Assembly (NCBI RefSeq): GCF_014062345.1
Contig: NZ_JACGLS010000006.1
Span: 1-64,000, forward strand
From: Tenacibaculum pelagium
Lineage (GTDB): Bacteria; Bacteroidota; Bacteroidia; Flavobacteriales; Flavobacteriaceae
Length of the DNA: 64,000 nt
Reading direction: 5' to 3'
The position numbers and the translations under genes were made by a program. Shown piece by piece: positions 43,927 through 52,920 of the stretch (the stretch's first letter is position 1; each line of letters starts with the position of its first letter). Under the pieces are notes generated by a model, which did not search any database, was not told where the DNA came from, and saw only the letters and a program-made list of their open reading frames with translations.

Positions 43927-46653
43927 ATGGACAAGTTTTCGTTCTTAAACGCAGCACATACAGGTTTTATTGGTGATTTGTACGAACAGTATCAAAAAAA
44001 TCCTGATGCAGTAGAACCGAGTTGGAGAAGTTTTTTTCAAGGATACGATTTAGCTAACGAGAATTATTCTCTTACTGATGAAGAAAATGAAGTAGAAATT
44101 CCTGAAGAAGTACGTAAAGAATTTTTAGTAATCGACTTAATTAACGGTTACCGCACTAGAGGGCATTTGTTTACAGCAACAAATCCAGTTCGTGAGCGTA
44201 GAAAATACACTCCAACACTTGATATTGAAAACTTCGGGTTGTCAAATAGTGATTTATCAACAGTTTTTAATGCAGGAGAAGTTTTAGGAATTGGTGCTAA
44301 GACACTATCAGATATCATCAACCATTTAAGAGCAATTTATTGCGATTCTATTGGTGTTGAGTACATGTATTTAAGAAATCCGGAAGAACTTAAATGGTGG
44401 CAAAATCGTTTAAACAAGAATGATAATCATCCAAGTTATGATGTCGAGGCAAAAAAATACATTCTTACTAAGTTAAATCAGGCCTCTACTTTCGAGAGCT
44501 TTTTGCAAACTAAATATGTTGGTCAAAAACGTTTTTCTGTAGAAGGAGGAGAAACTTTAATTCCTGGTGTAAGTGTAGCTTTACGTGATGCAGCTGAAAA
44601 ATATGGAGTTGAAGAATGTGTATTAGGAATGGCACACCGTGGTCGTTTAAATACGTTGGTTAACATCTTTAAAAAACCAGTTCGCGATTTATTTAGTGAG
44701 TTTGAAGGAAAAGATTTCGAAGATCAAGATATTGATGGAGATGTTAAATATCACTTAGGATTAACGCTTAGTAAAGAATACAAAGGCGGACAAAAAATGA
44801 AGATGAATTTGGTTCCAAATCCATCACATTTAGAAACTGTTGCTGCAGTTGCTGAAGGAATTGTTCGCGCTAAAGTAGATCAAGATTATAAAGGTGACAA
44901 CAGTAAGATTTTACCTATTATAGTACATGGAGATGCTGCAATTGCAGGTCAAGGAATTGCATATGAAGTTGCTCAAATGATGACTTTAAACGGGTATAAA
45001 ACTGGAGGAACAATTCATGTTGTTGTAAATAACCAAGTAGGTTTTACAACCAATTACTTAGATGCACGTTCTAGTACATATTGTACAGATGTTGCAAAAG
45101 TAACATTGTCACCAGTCTTACATGTAAATGCAGATGATGCAGAAGCTGTTTGTCATGCAATGGAAATGGCTGTTGAATACAGAGCTAAGTTTAAGAAAGA
45201 TATTTATATTGATTTATTAGGGTATCGTAAATACGGGCATAACGAAGGTGATGAGCCACGTTTTACACAGCCTAAATTATATAAAGCAATTTCTAAGCAT
45301 AAAAATGCAAAAGAAATATATGCTGCAAAATTAATAGAAGAAGGAAGTATCTCTTCTGATTATGTAAAGCAAATTACAGACGAATTTAAAGCTCATTTAG
45401 AAGCAGAATTCACCGAATCTAAAAAGAAGACAACTTCTAAGATTCAAGAATTTATGCCAGAGGTTTGGGATGGCTTTGTTCGTAAACAATTACAAGACAT
45501 GTTACAACCAGTAGATACTACCTACTCGGTTGAAGCATTAAAAGATATTGCAAAAGTAATCTCTAATACTCCTGAGGGATATAAATTTGTTCGTAAAGCA
45601 GAACGTATTTTAAAAGGACGTGATAAAGCAGTTTTTGAAGATAATAAGCTTGATTGGGGTACTGCAGAGAATTTAGCCTACGGAACTTTATTAGAAGAAG
45701 GATATAATATTCGTATTTCTGGTGAAGATGTAGAAAGAGGAACTTTCTCTCACCGTCATGCAATTATGCGTGATGAAGAAACATTAGAACGTGTAAATCT
45801 ATTAAATACCAATCCGAAGAATAAAGGAGAAATGACTATTTACAATTCTCATTTATCGGAATATGGTGTATTAGGATTTGATTATGGTTATGCGATGGCT
45901 GCTCCAAATACATTAACTATTTGGGAGGCACAGTTTGGTGATTTTGCCAACGGAGCACAAATTATGTTCGATCAATATATTTCTTCGGCAGAAGATAAAT
46001 GGAAGTTGCAAAACGGATTGGTAATGTTATTGCCTCATGGTTATGAAGGTCAAGGACCAGAGCACTCTTCGGCAAGAATCGAGCGTTTTTTACAATCATC
46101 AGCAATTGATAACTGGACGATAGCAAATTGTTCTAATCCAGCAAATATCTATCACATATTACGTCGTCAGATGAAACGTGATTTCAGAAAACCTTTAGTA
46201 GTTTTTACTCCTAAGAGTTTATTGCGTTTACCAAAAGCGGTAAATCCTATTGAAGATTTAGCAAATGGAACTTTCCAAGAAGTAATCGATGATACTGTTG
46301 ATACTTCTAAAGTGAAGAAAATGGTATTTTGTACAGGTAAGTTCTACTACGATATGTTAGAAGAGCGTGAGCGTTTAGAAAGAGAAGACGTTGCCTTGAT
46401 TAGAATAGAACAATTATTTCCGTTGCATAACGATAAGATTAAAGAGGTAATGGATAAATATCCAAATGTAGAACGTTACGTTTGGGCTCAAGAAGAACCT
46501 AAGAATATGGGATCTTGGGGATATATGTTAGAACGTTTTGAATTAGCAAGGTTAGAATGTGCTTCGAGAGATTATCATTCAGCACCAGCGGCAGGTTCAA
46601 GTGCACGTTACAAGCGTCGTCATCAAAAAGTATTAGATAAAGTTTTTGATTAA
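43927..46653 (+). CDS. sucA: 2-oxoglutarate dehydrogenase E1 component
   Basis: A 908-residue thiamine-diphosphate enzyme of the TCA cycle. It starts with the E1 N-terminal segment (LNAAHTGFIGDLYEQYQKNP, PSWRSFF), and has RFSVEGGETLIPG, GMAHRGRLNTLVN, the ThDP-binding HGDAAIAGQG...NNQVGFTT, and the C-terminal LLPHGYEGQGPEHSSARIERFLQ. It decarboxylates 2-oxoglutarate and passes the succinyl group to the lipoyl of SucB, encoded 40 bp downstream. Confidence 0.97.
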   Translation: MDKFSFLNAAHTGFIGDLYEQYQKNPDAVEPSWRSFFQGYDLANENYSLTDEENEVEIPEEVRKEFLVIDLINGYRTRGHLFTATNPVRERRKYTPTLDIENFGLSNSDLSTVFNAGEVLGIGAKTLSDIINHLRAIYCDSIGVEYMYLRNPEELKWWQNRLNKNDNHPSYDVEAKKYILTKLNQASTFESFLQTKYVGQKRFSVEGGETLIPGVSVALRDAAEKYGVEECVLGMAHRGRLNTLVNIFKKPVRDLFSEFEGKDFEDQDIDGDVKYHLGLTLSKEYKGGQKMKMNLVPNPSHLETVAAVAEGIVRAKVDQDYKGDNSKILPIIVHGDAAIAGQGIAYEVAQMMTLNGYKTGGTIHVVVNNQVGFTTNYLDARSSTYCTDVAKVTLSPVLHVNADDAEAVCHAMEMAVEYRAKFKKDIYIDLLGYRKYGHNEGDEPRFTQPKLYKAISKHKNAKEIYAAKLIEEGSISSDYVKQITDEFKAHLEAEFTESKKKTTSKIQEFMPEVWDGFVRKQLQDMLQPVDTTYSVEALKDIAKVISNTPEGYKFVRKAERILKGRDKAVFEDNKLDWGTAENLAYGTLLEEGYNIRISGEDVERGTFSHRHAIMRDEETLERVNLLNTNPKNKGEMTIYNSHLSEYGVLGFDYGYAMAAPNTLTIWEAQFGDFANGAQIMFDQYISSAEDKWKLQNGLVMLLPHGYEGQGPEHSSARIERFLQSSAIDNWTIANCSNPANIYHILRRQMKRDFRKPLVVFTPKSLLRLPKAVNPIEDLANGTFQEVIDDTVDTSKVKKMVFCTGKFYYDMLEERERLEREDVALIRIEQLFPLHNDKIKEVMDKYPNVERYVWAQEEPKNMGSWGYMLERFELARLECASRDYHSAPAAGSSARYKRRHQKVLDKVFD

Positions 46654-46693
46654 GTTTTAAGAAAGAAAGTATTTCAGAATAAAAATAAGAAAC

Positions 46694-47908
46694 ATGAGTG
46701 TTTTAGAAATGAAAGTTCCTTCTCCGGGGGAATCAATTACAGAAGTAGAAATAGCAACTTGGTTAGTTGAAGATGGTGATTATGTTGAGAAAGATCAACC
46801 AATTGCCGAAGTAGATTCTGACAAAGCAACGTTAGAGTTACCTGCGGAAGAAAGCGGAATTATCACTTTAAAAGCAGAAGAAGGTGATGCTGTTGAGGTT
46901 GGTGCAGTAGTTTGTCATATCGATATGAGTGCTGCTAAACCAGAAGGAGGATCTTCTACTGAAACTAAAAAAGAAGAAGCTCCAAAAGTTGAAGCTCCTA
47001 AAAAAGAGGAAGTAAAAGCTGCAACATATGTAACGGGTACTGCTTCTCCTGCTGCTAAGAAAGTTTTAGCTGAAAAAGGAATAGATGCTTCATCTGTAAA
47101 AGGAACTGGAAAAGATGGTCGTATTACTAAAGAAGATGCTGTAAAAGCGGTTCCTTCTATGGGAACACAACCAGCAAATGGTTCTAGAGGTACTGAGCGT
47201 AAAAAAATGTCGATGTTACGTCGTAAAGTAGCAGAGCGTTTAGTAGCTGTAAAAAGTGAAACAGCAATGTTAACTACGTTTAACGAAGTAAACATGCAGC
47301 CAATTTTCGATTTACGTAAGCAGTATAAAGAAGATTTCAAAGCGAAGCACGGAGTTGGTTTAGGATTTATGTCTTTCTTTACTTTAGCGGTTGTAAGAGC
47401 TTTACAAATGTATCCAGATGTAAACTCAATGATTGATGGAAAAGAACAAATAAAACACGATTTTCAAGATATATCTATTGCAGTTTCTGGACCTAAAGGA
47501 TTAATGGTTCCTGTAATTAGAAATGCAGAGAACTTATCTTTTAGAGGTGTTGAGAGCGAAGTTAAGCGTTTAGCTTTACGTGCTCGTGATGGACAAATTA
47601 CTGTTGATGAAATGACAGGAGGAACATTTACAATCACTAATGGTGGTGTATTTGGATCAATGTTATCTACACCAATTATCAATCCTCCACAAAGTGGAAT
47701 TTTAGGAATGCATAATATTGTTAATCGTCCAATGGCGGTAAATGGTGAGGTAGTAATTCAACCAATCATGTATGTTGCTTTATCTTATGACCATAGAATT
47801 ATTGATGGTCGTGAATCTGTTGGTTTCTTAGTTGCTGTGAAAGAAGCTTTAGAAAATCCAGTAGAATTATTAATGGATAACAATCCTACCAAAGCATTAG
47901 AAATGTAA
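46694..47908 (+). CDS. sucB: Dihydrolipoyllysine-residue succinyltransferase (E2)
   Basis: A 404-residue E2 subunit of the 2-oxoglutarate dehydrogenase complex. The lipoyl domain (1-75) carries the modified lysine Lys44 in [11 protein letters not shown]. An Ala/Pro/Lys-rich linker follows, then the E3-binding domain (about 110-150; [27 protein letters not shown]) and the catalytic domain (about 170-404) with the active-site YDHRIIDG. It forms the cubic core. The E3 subunit (lpd) is not in this window. It is the last gene of sucAB, ahead of a terminator. Confidence 0.97.
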   Translation: MSVLEMKVPSPGESITEVEIATWLVEDGDYVEKDQPIAEVDSDKATLELPAEESGIITLKAEEGDAVEVGAVVCHIDMSAAKPEGGSSTETKKEEAPKVEAPKKEEVKAATYVTGTASPAAKKVLAEKGIDASSVKGTGKDGRITKEDAVKAVPSMGTQPANGSRGTERKKMSMLRRKVAERLVAVKSETAMLTTFNEVNMQPIFDLRKQYKEDFKAKHGVGLGFMSFFTLAVVRALQMYPDVNSMIDGKEQIKHDFQDISIAVSGPKGLMVPVIRNAENLSFRGVESEVKRLALRARDGQITVDEMTGGTFTITNGGVFGSMLSTPIINPPQSGILGMHNIVNRPMAVNGEVVIQPIMYVALSYDHRIIDGRESVGFLVAVKEALENPVELLMDNNPTKALEM

Positions 47909-47933
47909 GCAACAATGTTGCTAGATAAATATT

Positions 47934-47963
47934 AAAATCCTGCACGAGAGTGCGGGATTTTTT
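47934..47963 (+). terminator. Terminator after sucAB (left repeat copy)
   Basis: AAAATCCTGCAC / GTGCGGGATTTT stem (one G-U pair), GAGA loop, six Ts. Very similar in arms and following sequence to the element at 50487-50515. Confidence 0.85.
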
Positions 47964-48031
47964 GTTTTATGAAAACTTTAAGCAATGCTAAATATAATTA
48001 TAGTTATTTTTAAAGATAAAACTAACAGAAG

Positions 48032-48601
48032 ATGAAAAACAATAGCTACACTTTTTTAAAACCTTTAATAATTATTTTTTTATTAAAGGTTTTTATATCA
48101 AATGCTCAAAATATAATTGAATCACCTAAAGGATATTCTCCTCAAATAGGTACAACAGTTTCAATGTTAGAAGATTTAAAAAAGAGAGTTACTAATAGTG
48201 TTATTAATTTAACAGATGAGGAAACAGACTTTTTACTTGATAAAGATGCAAATAGAATAGGAGCAATGATTCTACATTTAGCAGCAACAGAAAAGTATTA
48301 TCAATTATATACTTTCGAAAACAGAGGATTTAATAAAGATGAAAAGTTATGGGAGACGGCTTTAAATTTAGGAAAAAAGGGGAGAGAAGAATTAAAAGGC
48401 AAGCCAATAAAATATTATCTTAAAATATGGGATAAGGTAAGAAAAGAAACTTTACGGCTATTAAAAACCAAAGATGATAAATGGTTTAAATCTATGGTAG
48501 GAAGAGGTAGTATGAATAATTATTGGGCTTGGTATCACGTTATGGAGCATCAGGCAAATCATATGGGGCAAATAAGATTGATTATTAAAAGAGCGAAATA
48601 A
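48032..48601 (+). CDS. Exported DinB-like (DinB_2/DUF664) protein
   Basis: A 189-residue protein with a signal peptide (about 1-25, ISNA before QNIIE). The mature part is a four-helix DinB-type bundle: HLAATEKYYQLY and the WYHVMEHQANHMGQIRL helix provide three to four histidines that may bind a metal. DinB_2 proteins often act as thiol transferases or hydrolases, normally in the cytoplasm; a periplasmic one is less usual. It starts the operon with an AraC regulator, whose gene begins 4 bp after its stop. Confidence 0.85.
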   Translation: MKNNSYTFLKPLIIIFLLKVFISNAQNIIESPKGYSPQIGTTVSMLEDLKKRVTNSVINLTDEETDFLLDKDANRIGAMILHLAATEKYYQLYTFENRGFNKDEKLWETALNLGKKGREELKGKPIKYYLKIWDKVRKETLRLLKTKDDKWFKSMVGRGSMNNYWAWYHVMEHQANHMGQIRLIIKRAK

Positions 48602-48604
48602 AAT

Positions 48605-49483
48605 ATGTCTAAAGAAATTCCTAATTTAATATTTGAATCTAAATCTTCTGAGATTGAAGGGATAGAAATAATTAGATTAGAAGATATAGAAAGACGAAAA
48701 GAAGAGTTTGAGCATTTACCAAGTAAACCTCATCAATTAAATTTTTATCAATTAGCTTTTTATACAAGTGGAGAAACTGAACATTTAGTAGATTTTGTTT
48801 CACATAAAGTGCAGAATAGGTCCATAGTTTATGTTTCTAAAGGGCAAATAAATGCTTTTAAATTTACTGAGGATACTAAAGGATATTTAATCCTTTTTAC
48901 TGAGGAGTATTTTAAAAAGCAGTTAAATAATATTCCACAAAACACTGCAGTTAGATTATTAACACCTCAACTTTTTTCTCCTAAAATTCAAATTCCAGAA
49001 GCTTCTAATATCCCCGCATATATTGAATTGATTTACAAAGAATTTTATAACCCATCAGAGAAATTCAATAAGAAGCACATCATAGATTCTTTGTTTAATA
49101 TCATTTTCTCAAAGGTTGAAGAAATAAAAAAGAATCAAACAAATTATATACAAGAATCTGATAAGTTAAGTCTGTTTTTATCATTTCAAAACATTTTAAA
49201 AAATGATTATACACTTAATAGAAATGCAGATTATTATGCACAAAACTTAAACATTACTTACAAGCATTTAAATATTGTATGTAAAGAGGTAATTAATAAA
49301 ACAGCAAAACAATATATTGATGAATTTGTCATTTTAGAAGCTAAAAGAAATTTGGTAAACTCAACTATTAAAAGTACTGAATTAGCTTATTTAATGGGTT
49401 TTGAAGAATCAACTAATTTTGTGAAATACTTTAAAAAACACACGGGATTCACCCCAAATTCATTTAAAAACAATAACATTTAG
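48605..49483 (+). CDS. AraC-family transcriptional regulator
   Basis: A 292-residue regulator with an N-terminal cupin-like ligand-binding domain (about 30-140; HQLNFYQLAFYTSGETEHLVDF) and a C-terminal double helix-turn-helix (about 190-290; YYAQNLNITYKHLNIVCKEVINKTAKQYIDE and LAYLMGFEESTNFVKYFKKHTGFTP). The end GFEESTNFVKYFKKHTG is the typical AraC signature. It is coupled to the upstream DinB-like gene and lies before a SnoaL-type lipoprotein gene, which it may control. Inducer unknown. Confidence 0.92.
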   Translation: MSKEIPNLIFESKSSEIEGIEIIRLEDIERRKEEFEHLPSKPHQLNFYQLAFYTSGETEHLVDFVSHKVQNRSIVYVSKGQINAFKFTEDTKGYLILFTEEYFKKQLNNIPQNTAVRLLTPQLFSPKIQIPEASNIPAYIELIYKEFYNPSEKFNKKHIIDSLFNIIFSKVEEIKKNQTNYIQESDKLSLFLSFQNILKNDYTLNRNADYYAQNLNITYKHLNIVCKEVINKTAKQYIDEFVILEAKRNLVNSTIKSTELAYLMGFEESTNFVKYFKKHTGFTPNSFKNNNI

Positions 49484-49549
49484 GTTATTTGGTTTGATAT
49501 TTACCTTTTTTGTCTTTAGGTTAACCCACACTTAACTCTCCCTTCTTCA

Positions 49550-49557
49550 TAATTTTG
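49550..49557 (+). promoter_or_regulatory. -7 box for the SnoaL-type lipoprotein gene
   Basis: TAATTTTG fits TAnnTTTG and ends 26 nt before the ATG at 49584. No good -33 box is visible, as might be expected for an activator-dependent promoter. Confidence 0.45.
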
Positions 49558-49583
49558 TCCTATCATTTAAAAATAAGTATCGG

Positions 49584-50465
49584 ATGAAAAAAGCAATCAT
49601 AATTGTATTAAGTATTGCAGCTTTTGTAAGCTGTAATTCAATTCAAAAAAAGGGAACAATAAAGAGTAATAATTCTAAAACAACACAAAAGATGGGAAAT
49701 TTAAAAACTACAGCAGAAAAAGCACAAGAAGCTTTCTTTAAAGATTATAGTGCTGATGGAATAAAAAAATATTTCAAAGAAGATTATATTCAACATAATC
49801 CTCATGTACCAACAGGAATTGAACCAGTATTGGGATTTTTACCTGTTTTAAAAGAAGGGAATACAAGTTATACTACGCATAGACTTTTACAGGATGGAGA
49901 CTTTATTGTTTTCCACAATTCATATCACAATGCAGAAGCTCTTGGAGGAAAAGAAATAATAGCTTTTGATGTTTGGCGTATGGAAGATGGAAAAGTTGCT
50001 GAGCATTGGGATAATTTAACTCCTAAAGTAGAAAAAACCGCTAGCGGACGTTCACAAGTTGATGGAGCAACAGAAATTACAGATTTAGACAAAACAGATG
50101 GCAACAAAGCAATTGTAAAGAATTTTGTTAATGATGTTTTGTTTGGGAAAGCCCCTGAAAAAATTACAGAATATGTGAGTACAGAGCAATACGACCAACA
50201 CAACCCTCTAGTAAAGGATGGATTAAAAGGTTTAGGGGAGGCTATAGAATATTTAACTTCTCAAAATAATATGTTTATCTATAAGAAAGTACATAAAGTA
50301 TTAGGAGAAGGAAATTTTGTGTTAACAATGAGCGAAGGTGAATGGAGTGGAAAGCCACAAGCATTTTATGACTTATTCCGATTAAAAGACAATAAAATTG
50401 TTGAGCATTGGGATGTAATTCAAGAAATCCCATCTGAAATGACTCATAAAAACGGAAAATTCTAA
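49584..50465 (+). CDS. Lipoprotein with two SnoaL/NTF2-like domains
   Basis: A 293-residue lipoprotein (lipobox FVSC, Cys17) with two SnoaL-like domains (about 45-150 and 165-285). Repeated landmarks are YIQHNPHVPTG with EHWDNLTP in the first, and YDQHNPLVKDG with EHWDVIQE in the second: an internal duplication. The paired QHNP and EHWD motifs are typical of SnoaL-like hydrolases/isomerases. Its substrate is unknown. It is probably controlled by the AraC protein encoded just upstream; a terminator follows. Confidence 0.87.
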   Translation: MKKAIIIVLSIAAFVSCNSIQKKGTIKSNNSKTTQKMGNLKTTAEKAQEAFFKDYSADGIKKYFKEDYIQHNPHVPTGIEPVLGFLPVLKEGNTSYTTHRLLQDGDFIVFHNSYHNAEALGGKEIIAFDVWRMEDGKVAEHWDNLTPKVEKTASGRSQVDGATEITDLDKTDGNKAIVKNFVNDVLFGKAPEKITEYVSTEQYDQHNPLVKDGLKGLGEAIEYLTSQNNMFIYKKVHKVLGEGNFVLTMSEGEWSGKPQAFYDLFRLKDNKIVEHWDVIQEIPSEMTHKNGKF

Positions 50466-50486
50466 TCTTTTAGTTTTGGTTGAAAT

Positions 50487-50515
50487 AAATCCTACACGCA
50501 AGTGTGGGATTTTTT
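50487..50515 (+). terminator. Terminator after the SnoaL-type gene (right repeat copy)
   Basis: ATCCTACAC / GTGTGGGAT stem (one G-U pair), GCAA loop, T-run. Arms, T-run and the following TGTTTTAT match the element at 47934-47963. Confidence 0.85.
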
Positions 50516-50557
50516 GTTTTATAGAATTTTGTAAATTGCTATACTAATACTTAAAAA

Positions 50558-50929
50558 ATGGAAGTCACTGCTAAAAAAAACGAACAAGTTGCTAATATGA
50601 TTTTTGGATCTATTTATCCTCATTATCTTACTAGAATAGAAAAAAACGGTAGAACTAAAGAAGAACTAGATCAGGTAATGAAATGGTTTACTGGCTATGA
50701 TGCAAAAGAATTGCAAGAATTCATTGATGGTAAAAAAACGTTTAGAGATTTTTTTGAAGGAGCAACGATGCACGAAAATGCACATATGATTAAAGGTGTT
50801 GTTTGTGGTTACAGAATTGAAGAAATAGCTGATGAATTTGAACTATATAAACAATGTAGACAGATGGAAAAGCTAATTGATGAATTGGCTAAGGGTAGGA
50901 AAATGGAAAAAATTCTACGTAAAGCATAA
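50558..50929 (+). CDS. DUF2200 family protein
   Basis: A 123-residue cytoplasmic protein of the DUF2200 family: the motifs IFGSIYPHYLTRIEKNGRTK, WFTGYDAKELQEFI, FFEGATMH and IKGVVCGYRIEEI match it, and it ends with KLIDELAKGRKMEKILRK as homologues do. No function is known for this family. The following VOC gene starts 12 bp after its stop on the same strand. Confidence 0.9.
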   Translation: MEVTAKKNEQVANMIFGSIYPHYLTRIEKNGRTKEELDQVMKWFTGYDAKELQEFIDGKKTFRDFFEGATMHENAHMIKGVVCGYRIEEIADEFELYKQCRQMEKLIDELAKGRKMEKILRKA

Positions 50930-50941
50930 AATAAAACAATT

Positions 50942-51313
50942 ATGAAATTAGGAGCAATGTCAATTAGTTTAGCGGTAAAAAGCTTAAACAAGTCGAAATC
51001 GTTTTACGAAACCTTAGGGTTTACTGTCTTTGCAGGAAGTATGGAAATGAATTATCTAATTATGAAAAATGGCAACTCATTAATTGGTTTGTTTCAAGGA
51101 ATGTTTGAAAATAATATTCTAACATTTAATCCTGGTTGGGATGAAAGTGCTAACATGTTAGATAAGTTTGATGATGTTAGAGCTATTCAAAAACATTTAA
51201 AAGCAAATCATTTCAAACTAGAAAGAGAAGCTGACGAGTCTACTTCTGGACCTGCAAGTATGGTCTTTTATGACCCTGATGGAAATACCATTTTAATAGA
51301 TCAACATATATAA
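50942..51313 (+). CDS. VOC family protein (glyoxalase/bleomycin-resistance-like fold)
   Basis: A 123-residue protein of the VOC fold, with AMSISLAVKSLNKSKSFYETLGF at the start and ASMVFYDPDGNTILIDQH at the end. Metal ligands expected at the final strand are replaced (ILIDQH), so a metal-dependent activity is uncertain. It lies after DUF2200 in a two-gene operon with a terminator after it. Substrate unknown. Confidence 0.85.
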   Translation: MKLGAMSISLAVKSLNKSKSFYETLGFTVFAGSMEMNYLIMKNGNSLIGLFQGMFENNILTFNPGWDESANMLDKFDDVRAIQKHLKANHFKLEREADESTSGPASMVFYDPDGNTILIDQHI

Positions 51314-51318
51314 AAAAA

Positions 51319-51350
51319 TAAAACGAAAAGTTAGGGGGCTTTTCGTTTTA
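51319..51350. terminator. Bidirectional terminator between VOC and DUF547 genes
   Basis: AAAACGAAAAG / CTTTTCGTTTT stem with an 8-nt loop; a T-run is strongest on the minus strand, where it ends the DUF547 gene. Confidence 0.75.
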
Positions 51351-51382
51351 ATAAGGGATTATAATAAAGGGGAATTAAGTTT

Positions 51383-52093
51383 TTATTTACCGTTTAAATT
51401 CCAATCATATTCTAAATAAACTATGTCGGCATTATCGTTTGCCTGAACTTTTGAATACTTATTTATATAATCAATTAAAGGTTGATTAATAGTGAAATCT
51501 TCTTGATACCATTCAAACATTTTCGAAACCTCAACCTTAGTTATAGATATTTTGTTCTTTGCAGGATCGTTAATAAAAGCTTTCATTAACATTTCTAATT
51601 TCGAGTTAATATTTTTAGCTGTAAAAGCATAATTAGGAAATGTAGGCCCAGATTTAGAGGCTGCATTTAAAGCTACATGAACTCTTGGATCATCATGCCA
51701 ACGGCGTAATATTTTATGTTCGATATAATCGAGAGAATATGTTTTTTTACCAATAACAGCAAAAGGAATTTTCCAAGCATTTCTTCCTTTTCTTTTAATA
51801 TCAGTAATCTTTTTTAAAGGATAGCTATCTAAAATTAGCTTTATAGTATAAGCGTTATATGCGTTAATCCAAAATGCTTTAGCTTTAGATGACGACCATT
51901 TTTTTCCTGGAACTGTTTTTTCTAAATGCTTTAAATAAATATCTAAAAGAGCTCTATTTTTTCTTAAACCTTTATAATCTATTTCACCTTGAGAAGTTAC
52001 ATAGGTTTTTAAAAGGGCGTTAAATACATCGGTTTGCGATTGCGATTGAATACTAATAAATAGTAAACTGAAGAGTATAATTGTTTTTCGCAT
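51383..52093 (-). CDS. Exported DUF547 protein
   Basis: A 236-residue protein with a signal peptide (about 1-20, SQSQ) and the DUF547 domain: KAFWINAYNAYTIKLILDSYPLKKI, the DYIEHKILRRWHDDPRVHVALNAASKSGP core and the FEWYQEDF region. The family's function is unknown; its fold suggests a papain-like protease, and the His and Asn of HVALNAAS could be catalytic. I chose the ATG at 52093 (MRKTIILFS), since an upstream in-frame ATG at 52153 would add 20 residues that break the signal peptide. Confidence 0.87.
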   Translation of the reverse strand: MRKTIILFSLLFISIQSQSQTDVFNALLKTYVTSQGEIDYKGLRKNRALLDIYLKHLEKTVPGKKWSSSKAKAFWINAYNAYTIKLILDSYPLKKITDIKRKGRNAWKIPFAVIGKKTYSLDYIEHKILRRWHDDPRVHVALNAASKSGPTFPNYAFTAKNINSKLEMLMKAFINDPAKNKISITKVEVSKMFEWYQEDFTINQPLIDYINKYSKVQANDNADIVYLEYDWNLNGK

Positions 52094-52187
52094 TTTTTTA
52101 GTTTTAAGTAGTGTGAGACATTTGATAACTTTTGACGTAGTTTTTTTTAACACATTACAAAACTTTATAAATTTTCTTTATGAAAAA

Positions 52188-52215
52188 GAAAAGCCACTCA
52201 ATTTGAGTGGCTTTT
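52188..52215 (-). terminator. Terminator after the small membrane protein gene
   Basis: AAAAGCCACTCAA / TTGAGTGGCTTTT near-perfect stem; on the minus strand CTTTTTC follows. Confidence 0.75.
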
Positions 52216-52233
52216 GATTAAAAATATGGTTTA

Positions 52234-52437
52234 TTATTTTTTACCCTTTAAAAAACTAAGTGCAATCGCTGCAACACCAATCGCCATAGTTATATACGAA
52301 TTTGTATTGTCTTGTGCTTTTACTAATGCTACGTCACCAATTGATACTTGCGCTTCTGGTTGAATCATTGTGTAAATACCGTAACAAAGAATAACGATTC
52401 CTGCTACTAACAAAATTGTTTGAATTGATTTGTTCAT
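52234..52437 (-). CDS. Small two-helix membrane protein, DUF3185-like
   Basis: A 67-residue protein with two predicted membrane helices (about 6-24 and 49-64), separated by a short loop (EAQVSIGDVALVKAQDN). The size and helix spacing are like DUF3185, but I cannot confirm the family. It ends LKGKK. It lies 42 bp after umuD on the same strand and is followed by a terminator. Confidence 0.7.
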   Translation of the reverse strand: MNKSIQTILLVAGIVILCYGIYTMIQPEAQVSIGDVALVKAQDNTNSYITMAIGVAAIALSFLKGKK

Positions 52438-52479
52438 AATTTCAAATGTTTTTTCTAAATATATGAAAAACAGTGTTAT

Positions 52480-52917
52480 TTACACTTTTTTAATCACACT
52501 AGTTACAATACCCCAAATAACAAAGTTGTTTTCTTCTGTAATTTTAATAATAGGGTAGTCTGGGTTTTCCGGTTGCAACCAAACCTCTTTTCCTTCTACA
52601 CGTAATCGTTTTACGGTAAACTCGCCATCTAAAAAGCAAACCGCTATTTTATTATTCTCTGGTTCAATGCTTCTATCAATTACCAATAAATCATTATCAT
52701 CCAATCCAGCACCTATCATAGACTGTCCGCTAACTCTTGCGAAAAAAGTAGCTTCTTTATTCCCTATTAATTCTTCATCTAAAGAAATGCGTGTCTCTCT
52801 AAAATCATCTGCTGGTGAAGGAAATCCTGCAGAAATTCCGATATCCATAAAAATAGCTCCTTCTTTTTCGCTTAGTTCTTTCGGTAAGAAAAAAGTTAAT
52901 GCCTCTGATGTTTTCAT
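52480..52917 (-). CDS. umuD: UmuD-like self-cleaving S24 protein
   Basis: A 145-residue protein of the LexA/UmuD S24 family. The cleavage site is Ala30-Gly31 (SAGFPSPADD), and the Ser-Lys dyad is Ser66 (GQSMIGAG) and Lys103 (GEFTVKRL), with the same spacing as E. coli UmuD. Cleaved UmuD' joins UmuC to make error-prone DNA polymerase V during the SOS response. Here the gene follows umuC after 3 bp, the reverse of the usual umuD-umuC order. Confidence 0.92.
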   Translation of the reverse strand: MKTSEALTFFLPKELSEKEGAIFMDIGISAGFPSPADDFRETRISLDEELIGNKEATFFARVSGQSMIGAGLDDNDLLVIDRSIEPENNKIAVCFLDGEFTVKRLRVEGKEVWLQPENPDYPIIKITEENNFVIWGIVTSVIKKV

Positions 52918-52920
52918 AAT

